From positions 186,001-250,000 of the forward strand of contig JAKAGV010000003.1 of assembly GCA_021815405.1 (NCBI GenBank): a DNA stretch of 64,000 nt. Reading direction: 5' to 3'. The notes under the pieces were generated by a model that was not told the DNA's origin, made no database searches, and worked only from the letters and a program-made list of their open reading frames with translations. Below are positions 53,527 to 64,000 of the stretch, in pieces. A program made the position numbers and the translations under genes. Within the stretch, counting starts at the first letter, position 1, and the number at the start of each line of letters is the position of its first letter. This DNA is from Bacteroidota bacterium (lineage in GTDB: Bacteria; Bacteroidota; Ignavibacteria; Ignavibacteriales; Ignavibacteriaceae).

Positions 53527-55071
53527 ATGGAGGAAAATATGAGTTCCAAACAATTATCACTATGTGCAATTGCAGGGTTATTTATAATCCTCATGTCAAT
53601 ACCTGTCCAAGCTCAATTTAAAGATTATTCTATAAAATATGGTGTACATATTGATGGTACGCTGCCGATGAATGAATTTAATAATTGGGAATACGGGGTA
53701 AAAACTTCATATATAGGAAGAGCTTTTATTAGAGCAGAATTAACAGATTTTCTTGAGTGGGATTTAGGAGTAGGGTATGGGGAAAATGCAGGACTTGATT
53801 TCAACCATAGTTATCATAAATCCGTTATGTTCCCGGTAGATACCAGGCTTCATCTCAGCCCGTTTAATTTATCTGATTGGAATCCATATTTATATGTCGG
53901 AGTAGGCGCTTTATATTATGACAATAAATTTTTACCTACTTCGATTTCCCCAAAGCCAGTAAAGAAGTTTGGCTGGAGTGCTATAATTCCTGCTGGACTT
54001 GGCTTTGAGTTAAATTTAGTTCAAGGAGTTCTATTAGATATCTCAGGCGGAGTTGCATATACAACTACAGATAATCTGAATTATTACAAATTAGGAGATC
54101 CCTATGATGGGCACTTTAATTTAGGGCTTGGTTTTACTTTTGCCGGGGATGCAGGTAATTCAGATAATGATAACGATGGATTAACAAAATCTGAAGAGAA
54201 ACAATTAGGCACTAATCCGGATAATCCGGATACGGACAACGACGGATTGACTGATGGTGAAGAAGTAAATAAAATCAAATCAAGTCCACTAAACAAAGAT
54301 ACCGATGGCGATGGTTTAACTGACGGGGAAGAGGTTAATAAATTTCATTCCGATCCATTGAAAATGGATACAGACATGGATGGATTGCCTGATGGAGAAG
54401 AGGTTAATAAATATCATACAAATTTATTAATTGCAGATACCGATATGGATGGTTTGAATGACGGGGAAGAAATATCGACTTATTATACCGATCCAAATAA
54501 TAAAGACTCCGATAGAGACGGATTGACTGATGGCGATGAAGTAAATAAATATAAAACTAATCCAATGAAGAAAGATTCCGACGGCGATGGTTTAACAGAT
54601 GGCGAAGAGGTAATGACACATCATACTGATCCGTTAAAGGCTGATACCGACGGCGGCAGCGTAAATGATGGTAAAGAGGTTGCACGGGGAACGAATCCTC
54701 TAGATCCGGAAGATGATGTAATAAAGATGAAAGCTCCGATTGTACTTGAAGGCGTTACCTTTGAAGTTGGTTCTGCTGTTCTTAGTTCAGAATCCGAAGA
54801 AACATTACAGAAGGCATTAACAACTTTAAAAACGAATCCTGATATTTTTGTCGAAATCAGAGGATATACTGATAACACCGGCAAGCGTGCAAAAAATATA
54901 AAGCTCTCTCAGAATAGAGCTGAATCAGTTATGAACTGGCTGGTAAATCATGGAGCTGATAAAGATAAAATAACAGCAATAGGGATGGGACCGGATAATC
55001 CTATTGCACCTAACAATACTCCCGAAGGAAGAATGAAAAATAGAAGAATCGAATTTGTTAGGGTAAAATAA
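53527..55071 (+). CDS. OmpA family protein: N-terminal barrel-like region, Ca2+-binding TSP3-like repeats, C-terminal OmpA domain
   Basis: '[15 protein letters not shown]' repeats; '[35 protein letters not shown]'. Confidence 0.92.
   Translation: MEENMSSKQLSLCAIAGLFIILMSIPVQAQFKDYSIKYGVHIDGTLPMNEFNNWEYGVKTSYIGRAFIRAELTDFLEWDLGVGYGENAGLDFNHSYHKSVMFPVDTRLHLSPFNLSDWNPYLYVGVGALYYDNKFLPTSISPKPVKKFGWSAIIPAGLGFELNLVQGVLLDISGGVAYTTTDNLNYYKLGDPYDGHFNLGLGFTFAGDAGNSDNDNDGLTKSEEKQLGTNPDNPDTDNDGLTDGEEVNKIKSSPLNKDTDGDGLTDGEEVNKFHSDPLKMDTDMDGLPDGEEVNKYHTNLLIADTDMDGLNDGEEISTYYTDPNNKDSDRDGLTDGDEVNKYKTNPMKKDSDGDGLTDGEEVMTHHTDPLKADTDGGSVNDGKEVARGTNPLDPEDDVIKMKAPIVLEGVTFEVGSAVLSSESEETLQKALTTLKTNPDIFVEIRGYTDNTGKRAKNIKLSQNRAESVMNWLVNHGADKDKITAIGMGPDNPIAPNNTPEGRMKNRRIEFVRVK
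54162..54718 (+). repeat. Tandem 23-aa (69-nt) TSP3-like Ca2+-binding repeats, about seven
   Basis: [23 protein letters not shown] / [23 protein letters not shown] / ... Confidence 0.85.
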
Positions 55072-55244
55072 TTTTTAATTAAGCAGAGTATTTTCCTAAA
55101 AACGTTTAGAGCTTTAGTCATATCAAAATAGCATGATATGGCTAAAGCTTTTTAATTATAAAAATTGACATCCTTAAAATTGGTGAATCCATTTATCAGC
55201 TTTTTGAATACTTATTATGGAGTATTTATAAATGAAGTCTGATC

Positions 55245-55721
55245 TTATTCTCCATTTACTTTGCAGACAGGTTCATGGCGGACTTTGAAGCTGCATGAAT
55301 TAGCAATGAAACAAAGCTCGTTAGCTTTTATATGCAGTTGATTTGCCTTATGTATCATAGACTTTTCTGTAACAGTTACAATGGGATAAAGCATTACACC
55401 GGTAAAATGTCCGCTGCCGTTTTCCAATTCTATTAAAGTTCCCACCGGGCTGTCTGTATAATCCAGAACGACAATTCCGTTGTCGGCGCAAAGGTGCAAA
55501 TACCAAAGCATATGGCACGATGAAAGAGAAGCTAAAAATAATTCTTCCGGATTGTATTTTGTATTATCTCCCCGGAAAACTGGATCAGAAGAACACATTA
55601 TCTCCGGTTTATTCTCTTTTATTATTGAATGGCTCCGTTCATAAGCAGTATAAGCAGACGTACCCGAACCTTTGTTGCCGGTCCATTTTACGGTTAAAGA
55701 ATAATGATGTGTTTTATTCAT
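55245..55721 (-). CDS. OsmC family protein
   Basis: 'NPEELFLASLSSCHMLWYLHLCADNGIVVLDYTD'. Confidence 0.9.
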   Translation of the reverse strand: MNKTHHYSLTVKWTGNKGSGTSAYTAYERSHSIIKENKPEIMCSSDPVFRGDNTKYNPEELFLASLSSCHMLWYLHLCADNGIVVLDYTDSPVGTLIELENGSGHFTGVMLYPIVTVTEKSMIHKANQLHIKANELCFIANSCSFKVRHEPVCKVNGE

Positions 55722-55770
55722 TTATCATTCCATTTTTACTTTAATGTTTAGACTACAGCACTAACTAGAT

Positions 55771-56181
55771 CTATTCTTCAGCATGAATCCCAACAATGTT
55801 GCCTTCGCTATCTAAAAACCTTGCAATAAAACCCGCAACAATTTTGGTCTTAGGAAAAATAATTTTTCCGCCTGCCGGTTCAATCCTATCGATAACAGGT
55901 TGAATCTTCGGATAGGCATTGAGATAAACTACCGTTCCAAATTTTGAAGGCTGATAATAACTGTTCTTTGTTAGTGCTCCTGAAACCAATCCGGAGGTTG
56001 CACGAATTACTCCTGGCTCAAAAGGAAAGAAAGCCGCCTCTTCATTAGTTTCTTTTAATGAGCGGGTCTCCATTTTGATATCTAAAATTGTTTCGTAAAA
56101 TTTTTTAGCGCGATTCATATCGATAACCGGTATTTCAAACCAGGTAATAGCATTAGTGCCGGGACCTAATTTACTTATCAT
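55771..56181 (-). CDS. VOC family (glyoxalase-like) protein
   Basis: 'NAITWFEIPVIDMNRAKKFYETIL', 'ARFLDSEGNIVGIHA'. Confidence 0.9.
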   Translation of the reverse strand: MISKLGPGTNAITWFEIPVIDMNRAKKFYETILDIKMETRSLKETNEEAAFFPFEPGVIRATSGLVSGALTKNSYYQPSKFGTVVYLNAYPKIQPVIDRIEPAGGKIIFPKTKIVAGFIARFLDSEGNIVGIHAEE

Positions 56182-56302
56182 GTTTTCTCCTTAAACTTTT
56201 TAATTACAAAACTAATTTTAAAATATTATCTCTGCAAGTGCGTGCTGACAGCAATTCTATTCCATGAATTTATTGTTACGTTGATCATGATAATATCACC
56301 GT

Positions 56303-57049
56303 CTTACTGAATCTATAATCAAAAAGAGTAAAAAAATTATTGAAAGAGAATTATCGAAAGGCGAACATTTAACCGGCAATGAGTTAGCCGCAGAGTTGGA
56401 GAGAAATAAAATCGATACAGGAAATTACAGAGCATGGCATTTGTTTTATAAAGCCGAACTTGATGGAATAATCTGCAGCGGAATAATAAAAAACGGAAAA
56501 CCGACTTTTGCATTGCTAGATGAAAGAGTTCCTTCAAATAATAAAATCAAACGCGAAGAAGCATTAACTCTACTTGCAAAAAAATATTTTATTAGTCATG
56601 GTCCGGCAACGCTGCAGGATTTTTCTTGGTGGTCAGGCTTAAATCTTACCAATTCTAAATTAGCACTTGAGGTAGCTAAGAACGATTTGGTTTCTAAAAT
56701 AATTGATGATCAAACATATTGGTCCTCGAATTCTTTTTCTTTACCCAATCATGAAATGGAAGTTGCATACTTATTGCCGACTTTTGATGAATTCATTATC
56801 AGCTACAAGGACAGAACTGCAACTTTAACTTCTGAGAAAAATGATAAAACAATTTCAAGCAACGGTATTTCCCAACCTGTTATTATTGCGGGTGGATAAG
56901 TTATAGGAATTTGGAAGCGGAATGTCAAAGGCGACAGGCTTATTATTAAAACTGAATTTTTCCGACATGTAAAGAAAAGAGAAGATCAGCAATTACATAA
57001 GACATTTTCTCATCTTGGAAAATTCTTAAATAAAAAGTTGATATTATAA
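56303..57049 (+). pseudogene. Winged-helix DNA-binding-domain (AlkZ-like) protein, N-terminally truncated with an internal stop
   Basis: 'LTESIIKKSKKIIERELSKGEHLTGNELAAELERNK...LDGIICSG...FISHGPATLQDFSWWSG...PVIIAGG*VIGIWKRNVKGDRLIIKTEFF'; stop TAA at 56897-56899, frame continuous to 57049. Confidence 0.75.
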
Positions 57050-57190
57050 AGGATAAGCAATTCAAAAATTCTATCGAGAATTACCTTTGGGTAAATCATA
57101 AGTAAGAAAAGAATCGACATAAATCTCTTTATTCTAAATATTTTTTTTGCCAAATTAGACAAGAAGAAAAATAACAAACTCCGGTACAGA

Positions 57191-60100
57191 TTGCGGATTA
57201 CATTTTTTTACTGTCTTATTATTCTAACATTATTTTTTAACTGCTGTAATAACACTCCAGTTAACAGATTGAATAACCATACAGGACTGAATAATTATAG
57301 GCTTATCAGCAAAGATTCGAACTGGATTGTTAAGGAACTCTGTAATTCAGACAATACTGGCAACCTGGTTTCAACAACTACTAAACAGGGAATAACAATT
57401 GCAAAAACTGCTAATGGTTTGGAATATTTAAATGGTCGTCGACTTGAAAGAATTATTTCTGTTTCTGATTCTGTAATTAATAGTTTTGACTTTGATGGAA
57501 ATTTTCTGGCATATTCAGTTCAGCCCGAATGGAAGAACTTCCAATTGAATCATTATCTATTTGTTTCTAAAATTGAAAGAAACGGGAAGAATATAAGAAT
57601 TTTGAAGTCTAAAAAAATCTTAATCCCTTTTTCCCAATCGATAACCGGAATAAAGTTCCTTGACAGCGATCAAATTCTTGTCATGTCATTTCTTGAATTT
57701 GGAATCGTAAATCTAATTCATGAACCAGGCGAAAATTTCAGCTTTTCGTTTCTGCATTACCCTTTATTATCATTCAACCTTACAACAAGGCTGTTGGCTG
57801 CCTCTACCTATAAAGGAAAAAGTACAATAATATTCGGCGGAATGAGTCTTGGTTATCTTCAAAAATTATCAGATAAAGAATTCCTTCTAAAAAATATTTT
57901 TTACTTAGATGACAGTCGTAAATACAAAAGGGCGGATGAAGAACAAATTGAGAAGACTGCTATGCTGGATACTTCATACGGAGCTTTCATAACGAACAAT
58001 TCTCTGATTTATTTTCGGAAGGCTGGTTCTAAAGAACCGCTTTTTAATAGAATAGAATTTATTAAACTGGATAATCATGATAGTATTTCAACCGGTAATA
58101 TTAAAGATATTAAGATCCTGGATGATAGTAATTTTGTCTGCATTACGAACAGCGGTCTTCTGCTTGAACAGAAGGTAAATAGCTGGCGCTATAATGAAAA
58201 TTTATGGCGAATGATTAAAAGTATTCCGGTTATAAATCCGCAAGGACTTGAGGTTATAAATAAAGATTCTATATTAATCGTTGATCAGACAAAAATTTTT
58301 TTAGCCGCACGCAAGTCTAAAAATGAAATTCACGAAAGCTCGATCGCTAATAATAATCCGTTTTTTGCAGTTGAACGTCTTCCTCAGCCTTCAACCTCGT
58401 ATGGATTAGGTATTGGGGATTTGGAAAACAACGGCATAGAAGATATTTATGTTGTTGATGTTTATGGCAGAAATAAATTTTTTAATTCGCTTCCTAACTC
58501 TAGATTAAACAACTTTCCAGATAATCTGGCTGTTCAAAGAGGAATTGGCGGAAGGATTATTCGCGGAAAGCCAGGAACAATAACTTATGATTTGGATCTT
58601 GGTACTGCCATTGGTGATATAAATGAAGATGGAGCTGATGACATCATTATTACGAACCTCGCATATTCAAACTCACTTTACTTGAATGACGGGAAAGGAT
58701 ATTTCAAGGATGTTACGAAAGGATATCATTTTAATGTTAATATGTGGCGGAGCGAAGGTGCTGTTCTTGGAGATGTGAATAACGATGGTTATCTGGATGT
58801 TTTCTGCACAAGTTTTTATAAATCCGATAAACTTTTTATAAATGATCATGGAATCTCTCTCGATGACAAAACGAAAGAATATGGTTTAATTTCAAACGGA
58901 AGATCTATCAGTGCTGTATTCGGCGATGTAAATAACGACGGTTATCTTGACCTTTATGTCGGTAACTGGATGAAAAAGAATAAACTTTTCTTTAACAACG
59001 GCAAAGGAAAATTTATTGACCATACCAAGGAGAGTGGTGTCGGAGCCGGCGAATTTAAAGAGACAAACTCAGTTTTCTTTGCAGACTTAAATAACGATGG
59101 TTACCTTGATTTGTTTGTAGGAAATAGAGCCGGTGGCGACAAATTATTTATTAACAATGGAGATGGAACATTTAAAGATGTAACGAAAGAATGCGGGCTT
59201 GGTGGCGATTATCGTACGTATGGAGCTGTATTTGGTGACTTTGAAAATGACGGCTGGCAGGATATTGTTCTTGCATGCCTTGGCGGAATTAAATATTTCA
59301 AGAACCTTGGCGTTGACAGCACCGGCATGCTTCACTTTCGGGATATCACAAATTCTGCTATTCCTGCAGGAAGTATAATAAATGCTTACAGTACCGGTCT
59401 TGCGACAGCCGATTTTCAGCATAATGGATTTCTGGATATTGTAATGAATCAAAATGGAGGCTACACTTATTTCCTATTGAATAAAGGAAGACTAAATGCC
59501 CAGAATAATTTTTTATCTGTTAAGGTGGAAGGGGACGAAAGCAATCGTGATGCCGTTGGTGCGAAATTGAAATTATTTTATAAAGACTCACTTATTGCTT
59601 ACCGTGAGATAAGCGGCGGGTACGGTTATGCGAGTGCAAGCTCTAAAGTTCAGCATTTTGGTTTGGGAAGATTAAAGGATTCGTTGAATTTAATTGTGAA
59701 TTTTCCCGCTTCAGGTATTCAGAAGAAAATAACCGTAGTTCCGAATACTTTTATTACTGTTACAGAAAACAGCGGCATAAAAAGAAATTACTTTTTAGTT
59801 AAGAAAGCTTTATTAAGGTTTTTCTACGGAGATGGTTTTCTTGTATTAGGCTTAGAATTACTATTACTTGCCATCATATTTGTATCACTTATTTCTATTG
59901 CAGCTAGTAAACTTGCATTAAATAAAGGCAGATATAAAAGAATTTATTTTAACTGGAAGATTCTTTTATCGTCACTTGCTATTTTTTATGCAGTTAAAAT
60001 AGTTTCTGTCGAAAGCATGTCATATTATCTAGGTCCATCTTATTTTATCATCAGCTCATCTAATCTTTTTACTGATGAAATTCTGCCGTTGATTATATCG

Positions 60101-61042
60101 TGTATATTCGCTTTTTCATTGCTGCTGGTAATTAGGAATAAAGAAACAAAGAATATAGCAGGATATAATGTTCAAGAAAATTTATTGAACGTACTAAAAA
60201 GATTTGGACATGGTGAAGGGATGCTGATAATACTTCACCGACTTTCGTTGCTTATTGAAAATTTAAACATTGAAAGCGAAATCCAAAGTAATTATGAAAT
60301 AGAGGCATTAGAAAGAATTAGTTCCGCTCTTTTGGAATATAAGAATGCCGTAATACCTGAAATAAATAGAATAAATGGTCTCCTGAATCAATTAGATTTA
60401 AATGGAGATGAGAGTTTAAGATATTCAAACTATGCGGCAGCAATATTACAGAGCAGCCTGCAGATTACAATAAGCTGTGAGTCTCTTCTTAACGGCAATA
60501 CAATAAAAGATAAAACGAAAGCAAAGGAAGAAGCTGTCATTTCGATTAAGAAGCTGCGTGAAGAACTTTCGGGATTGCGTTCCTTAGCTATGTCAAATTT
60601 TTCTGTCGATGTTCCATCAGCAGTTGAAATGACGATAAAGAAATTTTGCGAACGATATCCGGAAATCAATATTAAATATCAAAATGGTGAGAAAAATCTT
60701 TACGCTGTAATATCTTTTTCTGATTTTAATGAAGCGCTGAACATATTTATTCAAAACGCGATAGATGAATTAACATCGCATAATAGAGATAACAGTTTAA
60801 TAGTTATTGAAACTTATCTTGAGGATGACCGTATTTTAATTAGCGTTGAGGATAATGGCAGCGGTATATCACCTGAGAATTTAGAAAAAATCTTCTCTGA
60901 AGGTTTCACAACCAAGATAAAAGGGCATGGAATGGGTTTGAACATAGTTAAAAAAAGTTTGGCTAAATATGATAGTAATATCACCGCTGGTAAAAGCTCT
61001 TTGGGTGGTGCACAATTTGTCATTAAGTTAAAATCAATTTGA
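57191..61042 (+). CDS. FG-GAP/VCBS-repeat, ASPIC/UnbV-like sensor fused to TM segments and an HATPase kinase module
   Basis: 'GDVNNDGYLDVFC' repeats; 'GAKLKLFYKDSLIAYREISGGYGYASASSKVQHFGLG'; TM segments; 'ISVEDNGSGISPENLEKIFSEGFTTKIKGHGMGLNIVKKSL'. Confidence 0.88.
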   Translation: MRITFFYCLIILTLFFNCCNNTPVNRLNNHTGLNNYRLISKDSNWIVKELCNSDNTGNLVSTTTKQGITIAKTANGLEYLNGRRLERIISVSDSVINSFDFDGNFLAYSVQPEWKNFQLNHYLFVSKIERNGKNIRILKSKKILIPFSQSITGIKFLDSDQILVMSFLEFGIVNLIHEPGENFSFSFLHYPLLSFNLTTRLLAASTYKGKSTIIFGGMSLGYLQKLSDKEFLLKNIFYLDDSRKYKRADEEQIEKTAMLDTSYGAFITNNSLIYFRKAGSKEPLFNRIEFIKLDNHDSISTGNIKDIKILDDSNFVCITNSGLLLEQKVNSWRYNENLWRMIKSIPVINPQGLEVINKDSILIVDQTKIFLAARKSKNEIHESSIANNNPFFAVERLPQPSTSYGLGIGDLENNGIEDIYVVDVYGRNKFFNSLPNSRLNNFPDNLAVQRGIGGRIIRGKPGTITYDLDLGTAIGDINEDGADDIIITNLAYSNSLYLNDGKGYFKDVTKGYHFNVNMWRSEGAVLGDVNNDGYLDVFCTSFYKSDKLFINDHGISLDDKTKEYGLISNGRSISAVFGDVNNDGYLDLYVGNWMKKNKLFFNNGKGKFIDHTKESGVGAGEFKETNSVFFADLNNDGYLDLFVGNRAGGDKLFINNGDGTFKDVTKECGLGGDYRTYGAVFGDFENDGWQDIVLACLGGIKYFKNLGVDSTGMLHFRDITNSAIPAGSIINAYSTGLATADFQHNGFLDIVMNQNGGYTYFLLNKGRLNAQNNFLSVKVEGDESNRDAVGAKLKLFYKDSLIAYREISGGYGYASASSKVQHFGLGRLKDSLNLIVNFPASGIQKKITVVPNTFITVTENSGIKRNYFLVKKALLRFFYGDGFLVLGLELLLLAIIFVSLISIAASKLALNKGRYKRIYFNWKILLSSLAIFYAVKIVSVESMSYYLGPSYFIISSSNLFTDEILPLIISCIFAFSLLLVIRNKETKNIAGYNVQENLLNVLKRFGHGEGMLIILHRLSLLIENLNIESEIQSNYEIEALERISSALLEYKNAVIPEINRINGLLNQLDLNGDESLRYSNYAAAILQSSLQITISCESLLNGNTIKDKTKAKEEAVISIKKLREELSGLRSLAMSNFSVDVPSAVEMTIKKFCERYPEINIKYQNGEKNLYAVISFSDFNEALNIFIQNAIDELTSHNRDNSLIVIETYLEDDRILISVEDNGSGISPENLEKIFSEGFTTKIKGHGMGLNIVKKSLAKYDSNITAGKSSLGGAQFVIKLKSI

Positions 61043-61054
61043 AAAGGAAATTGA

Positions 61055-62416
61055 ATGCAGAAACTGCTAATCATCGACGACAGTGTTTCTTTTATGAATG
61101 ATGTTGAATTTGTTTTGAAGAATGAATTCCAAATCTTTAAAGCCGAGAACGGTAAGAAAGGCTTGGCTGTAATTATGAAGGAAGATATAAATCTTGTCTT
61201 GCTTGATTTGAAGCTGCCTGATATTTACGGACTTGATGTGCTTGAAAAAATCCAGAAGGAAATTGATCCGCTATTGCCGGTAATTATTATTACAGATTAC
61301 GGGAATGTTCAAACGGCAGTTAAGGCAATGAAGCTTGGTGCTGCTGATTTTATTCAAAAAGATTTTAATAGGGAAGTTTTGATTGAGAAAATTGTTAGGG
61401 CATTTAAACAAAGAGAACTAAATATCAAATTAAGTGCGTTGGAAGATGCAATAGACGAGGAAAGCGATAAGCTCATTATTTCCGGGGAAGCGATGCGGAA
61501 AATTGAAATGGACATTGAAAAATTTGCATACCAGGATGTACACATTTTATTAACGGGTGAGACTGGTGTCGGGAAAGATATTATTGCGAAGGAAATTCAT
61601 TTAAGAAGTAATAGAAGGAATAAATTATTTTCTTCTGTATCGCTGCATACGCTTAGTGAGAACCTAATTGAATCCGAGTTGTTCGGGCATGAGAAGGGAG
61701 CTTTCTCGGGGGCTGATGAAGCTAAGACCGGCAAGTTTGAAGCCGCAAATGGCGGAACAATTTATTTGCCCGAGATTTCCGAAATAAATGAAAAGATTCA
61801 ACTGAAGCTGTTAAAGTTTATGCAGTATAAGGAGATTAATAAAGTCGGACAAAAAACCGGTAAAGATATTAAACTTGATGTAAGGCTTATTCTCGCATCA
61901 AATAAAAATCTTGATGAACTTGTAGAGCAAGGGAAATTAAGGGAAGATTTTTATTATCGTATAAAAGTAGTAAATATTCATATTCCTCCATTAAGAGAAA
62001 GAGTTGACGAAATAAGAAATCTTGCTGAATATTATCTAAAAAAGCTGTCTATCAAGTTTAACAAATGTGGATTAAAATTTTCGGAAGAGACGTTAAAAGA
62101 ATTAGAGAACTATTACTGGAAAGGAAACGTAAGGGAATTGAAAAATATTATTACCAACGCCGTATTAAGAACTGACGATAATAAAATAATTACTCCCGAT
62201 ATTGTACCGGTTAGAAATATTAGACAAGATTTATCAATTAAAAACGAACAATACAAAATTTCACTTCAAAAGTTTAAGAAAAAATATTTCTCCGATCTTT
62301 TGGAGAGTTTCGGCGGTAGAATAAATGATGCTGCCGAAGCCGCAGGCATAAGCCGCCAGGCATTACATAAAATACTAAAGGAGTTAAATATATCAGATAG
62401 TGACAAGCAAGATTGA
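61055..62416 (+). CDS. NtrC-family sigma-54-dependent response regulator (REC-AAA+-Fis)
   Basis: REC 'VLLDLKLPD', Walker A 'GETGVGKD', 'GAFSGA', C-terminal HTH 'DAAEAAGISRQALHKILKEL'. Confidence 0.93.
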   Translation: MQKLLIIDDSVSFMNDVEFVLKNEFQIFKAENGKKGLAVIMKEDINLVLLDLKLPDIYGLDVLEKIQKEIDPLLPVIIITDYGNVQTAVKAMKLGAADFIQKDFNREVLIEKIVRAFKQRELNIKLSALEDAIDEESDKLIISGEAMRKIEMDIEKFAYQDVHILLTGETGVGKDIIAKEIHLRSNRRNKLFSSVSLHTLSENLIESELFGHEKGAFSGADEAKTGKFEAANGGTIYLPEISEINEKIQLKLLKFMQYKEINKVGQKTGKDIKLDVRLILASNKNLDELVEQGKLREDFYYRIKVVNIHIPPLRERVDEIRNLAEYYLKKLSIKFNKCGLKFSEETLKELENYYWKGNVRELKNIITNAVLRTDDNKIITPDIVPVRNIRQDLSIKNEQYKISLQKFKKKYFSDLLESFGGRINDAAEAAGISRQALHKILKELNISDSDKQD

Positions 62417-62557
62417 GCCTTCCATAATTTTTACGTAAACAAAACTTTACCCGTGGTAAATAGAAGTTTACCATAGCGAGATTCCCGCCTTAATTCTCTT
62501 CAAAAAATGAAATGCAAACCAATGGAATGCTGTTTGACTATGTAAAACAATTACACA

Positions 62558-62797
62558 TTGAAACTATGTTCAAATCAGATCGGAAATAAATTGGATAAAA
62601 AAGAATCGGAAAAATTCAGGTTATGTCTTAACTGCGGAAACTTCTGCAATGTAAAAGAAGATCAGATATTCTGCGTAGTATGCGGAGAAAAGATGACGGA
62701 AAAATGTAAAAAATGCGAAGCGCCCATTATTTATCCTACCGGAAAATTTTGTCATAACTGCGGGACTAAATATGAAATAAAAAAGCATGAACCATAA
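62558..62797 (+). CDS. Small double zinc-ribbon protein (start may be TTG 62591)
   Basis: Four CxxC pairs: CLNC, CVVC, CKKC, CHNC. Confidence 0.65.
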   Translation: MKLCSNQIGNKLDKKESEKFRLCLNCGNFCNVKEDQIFCVVCGEKMTEKCKKCEAPIIYPTGKFCHNCGTKYEIKKHEP

Positions 62798-62825
62798 CGA
62801 GAAATAAATAGTTGGAGTTAAAATA

Positions 62826-64000
62826 ATGAAGATTCAATTTTACATTTATTTTCTGGTTAGCTTGTTATTGATCTTTTCTTATAATGAGTTACCTGCTCAA
62901 TCAATTTATAAAATGCCTGGGCAATATACCGGAAGCAGAATTGACAACCCATATGCAAGACAAAAACTGGAATGGCTTCAATTAAGAAATCCGGCTACAG
63001 GCAAAATTCCGACAAACATAAGGCAGAAAGAATTGCAGTTTGCAAAAACACTTCCTACAAAACAGCAGATTATGATGCAAATGAAAAAAGCCGGAGATAA
63101 AAATTCAATTCAGAATTATACCTGGACACAGCGGGGACCATACAATATCGGCGGGAGAACACGGGCGCTTGCTATTGATATTAATGACGGCAATACTATT
63201 CTTGCCGGAGGCGTGAATGGCGGAATGTGGAAGTCGACAGATGACGGTGCTTCATGGCAAGAAACAACTTCTCCCGAAGACATTCAAAGTGTAACCTGCG
63301 TTAGTCAAGATATTCGATCTGGTCATACAAATACTTGGTATTATGGAACAGGAGAGTTCACAATGATGCCTTTTGGTATTGTTAATAGTGCAACCGCAGG
63401 AGTAGGATTTGATTCAAGCCTGATGTTTTTAGGAAACGGAATATTCAAATCAACAGACGATGGAAACTCCTGGTCAGTTTTACCTTCAACACAAACGCCT
63501 GCAGGAGAATCATTCGGTGCATTTTCTATTGTGTATAACGTTGTTACCGATCCTGCAAATTTAAATCAAGATGAAATTCTTGCAGCTACATCAGTAGGCA
63601 TAATGCATAGTTCGGATGGTGGCGCTACCTGGGATACAACGCTTCCAAATATTTATGGATTGTACAGTAATATTTCCGTTACTTCAAAAGGAGTTTTTTA
63701 TGCAGTATTAAATTATGGTGCATTTCCAATATTAGGAGGAATATTTAGATCTACAGACGGAGTAAATTGGACTGATATTACACCGAATAATTTTCCGATT
63801 AATACTAATCAAACGGCAATTGGAATTGCACCGTCAAATGAAAATATTGTTTATTTCTTGTCAGATACTGCAAGCGGATTTACCGACGGACATATGCTTT
63901 GGAAATATACCTATTTATCCGGAGACGGTTCTGGCAGCGGCGGCAGTTGGGAAGACCGTACTGCAAATTTACCTAATTTTGGTGAACAAGGCTTTCACTT
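62826..64000 (+). CDS. Secreted sortilin/BNR-repeat protein, truncated by window end
   Basis: ATG 62826 'MKIQFYIYFLVSLLLIFSYNELPAQS'; 'GGVNGGMWKSTDDGASWQETT', 'GNGIFKSTDDGNSWSVLPST'. Confidence 0.8.
   Translation, partial: MKIQFYIYFLVSLLLIFSYNELPAQSIYKMPGQYTGSRIDNPYARQKLEWLQLRNPATGKIPTNIRQKELQFAKTLPTKQQIMMQMKKAGDKNSIQNYTWTQRGPYNIGGRTRALAIDINDGNTILAGGVNGGMWKSTDDGASWQETTSPEDIQSVTCVSQDIRSGHTNTWYYGTGEFTMMPFGIVNSATAGVGFDSSLMFLGNGIFKSTDDGNSWSVLPSTQTPAGESFGAFSIVYNVVTDPANLNQDEILAATSVGIMHSSDGGATWDTTLPNIYGLYSNISVTSKGVFYAVLNYGAFPILGGIFRSTDGVNWTDITPNNFPINTNQTAIGIAPSNENIVYFLSDTASGFTDGHMLWKYTYLSGDGSGSGGSWEDRTANLPNFGEQGFH

Noticed and set aside
54162-54718. Tandem DNA repeat as mobile or CRISPR element
   Set aside because: It is an in-frame coding repeat (TSP3-like Ca2+-binding) within the OmpA-family gene.

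Overview
The window looks like ordinary chromosome from a Bacteroidota/Chlorobi-group bacterium, probably Ignavibacteria-like. This is inferred from the 'YPNPFNPST' type IX secretion (T9SS) sorting domain, the ECF42/DGPF module and the overall gene families. About 3.2-20.6 kb is a branched-chain amino acid operon (ilvB-ilvN-ilvC-leuB-leuA-leuC-leuD-cimA-nitrilase) followed by gltB-gltD. The operon is preceded by an un-annotated 52-codon ORF in which 24 residues are Ile/Leu/Val, a good candidate attenuator leader peptide. Other notable content: (i) an ECF42 sigma module in decay, with one frameshifted DGPF gene and an SRPBCC pseudogene; (ii) a TolC-like protein, three tandem PhnD-like solute-binding proteins and two histidine kinases, with no ABC transporter genes; (iii) a 31-aa AURKAIP1/bS22-like ribosomal mini-protein missed by the ORF track; (iv) a tRNA-Thr(CGT); (v) an intergenic locus with promoter, possible pseudoknot and terminator, which may be an ~80-nt orphan sRNA; (vi) two ~128-bp copies of a palindromic MITE-like repeat 45 kb apart; (vii) an orphan HsdR_N-like nuclease with a DUF5655-like C-terminus; (viii) a 1283-aa FG-GAP/UnbV-like sensor fused to a kinase module and paired with a sigma-54 response regulator; (ix) T9SS-type proteins. 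No CRISPR array, rRNA or transposase was seen. All family assignments come from reading motifs; no database search was run.
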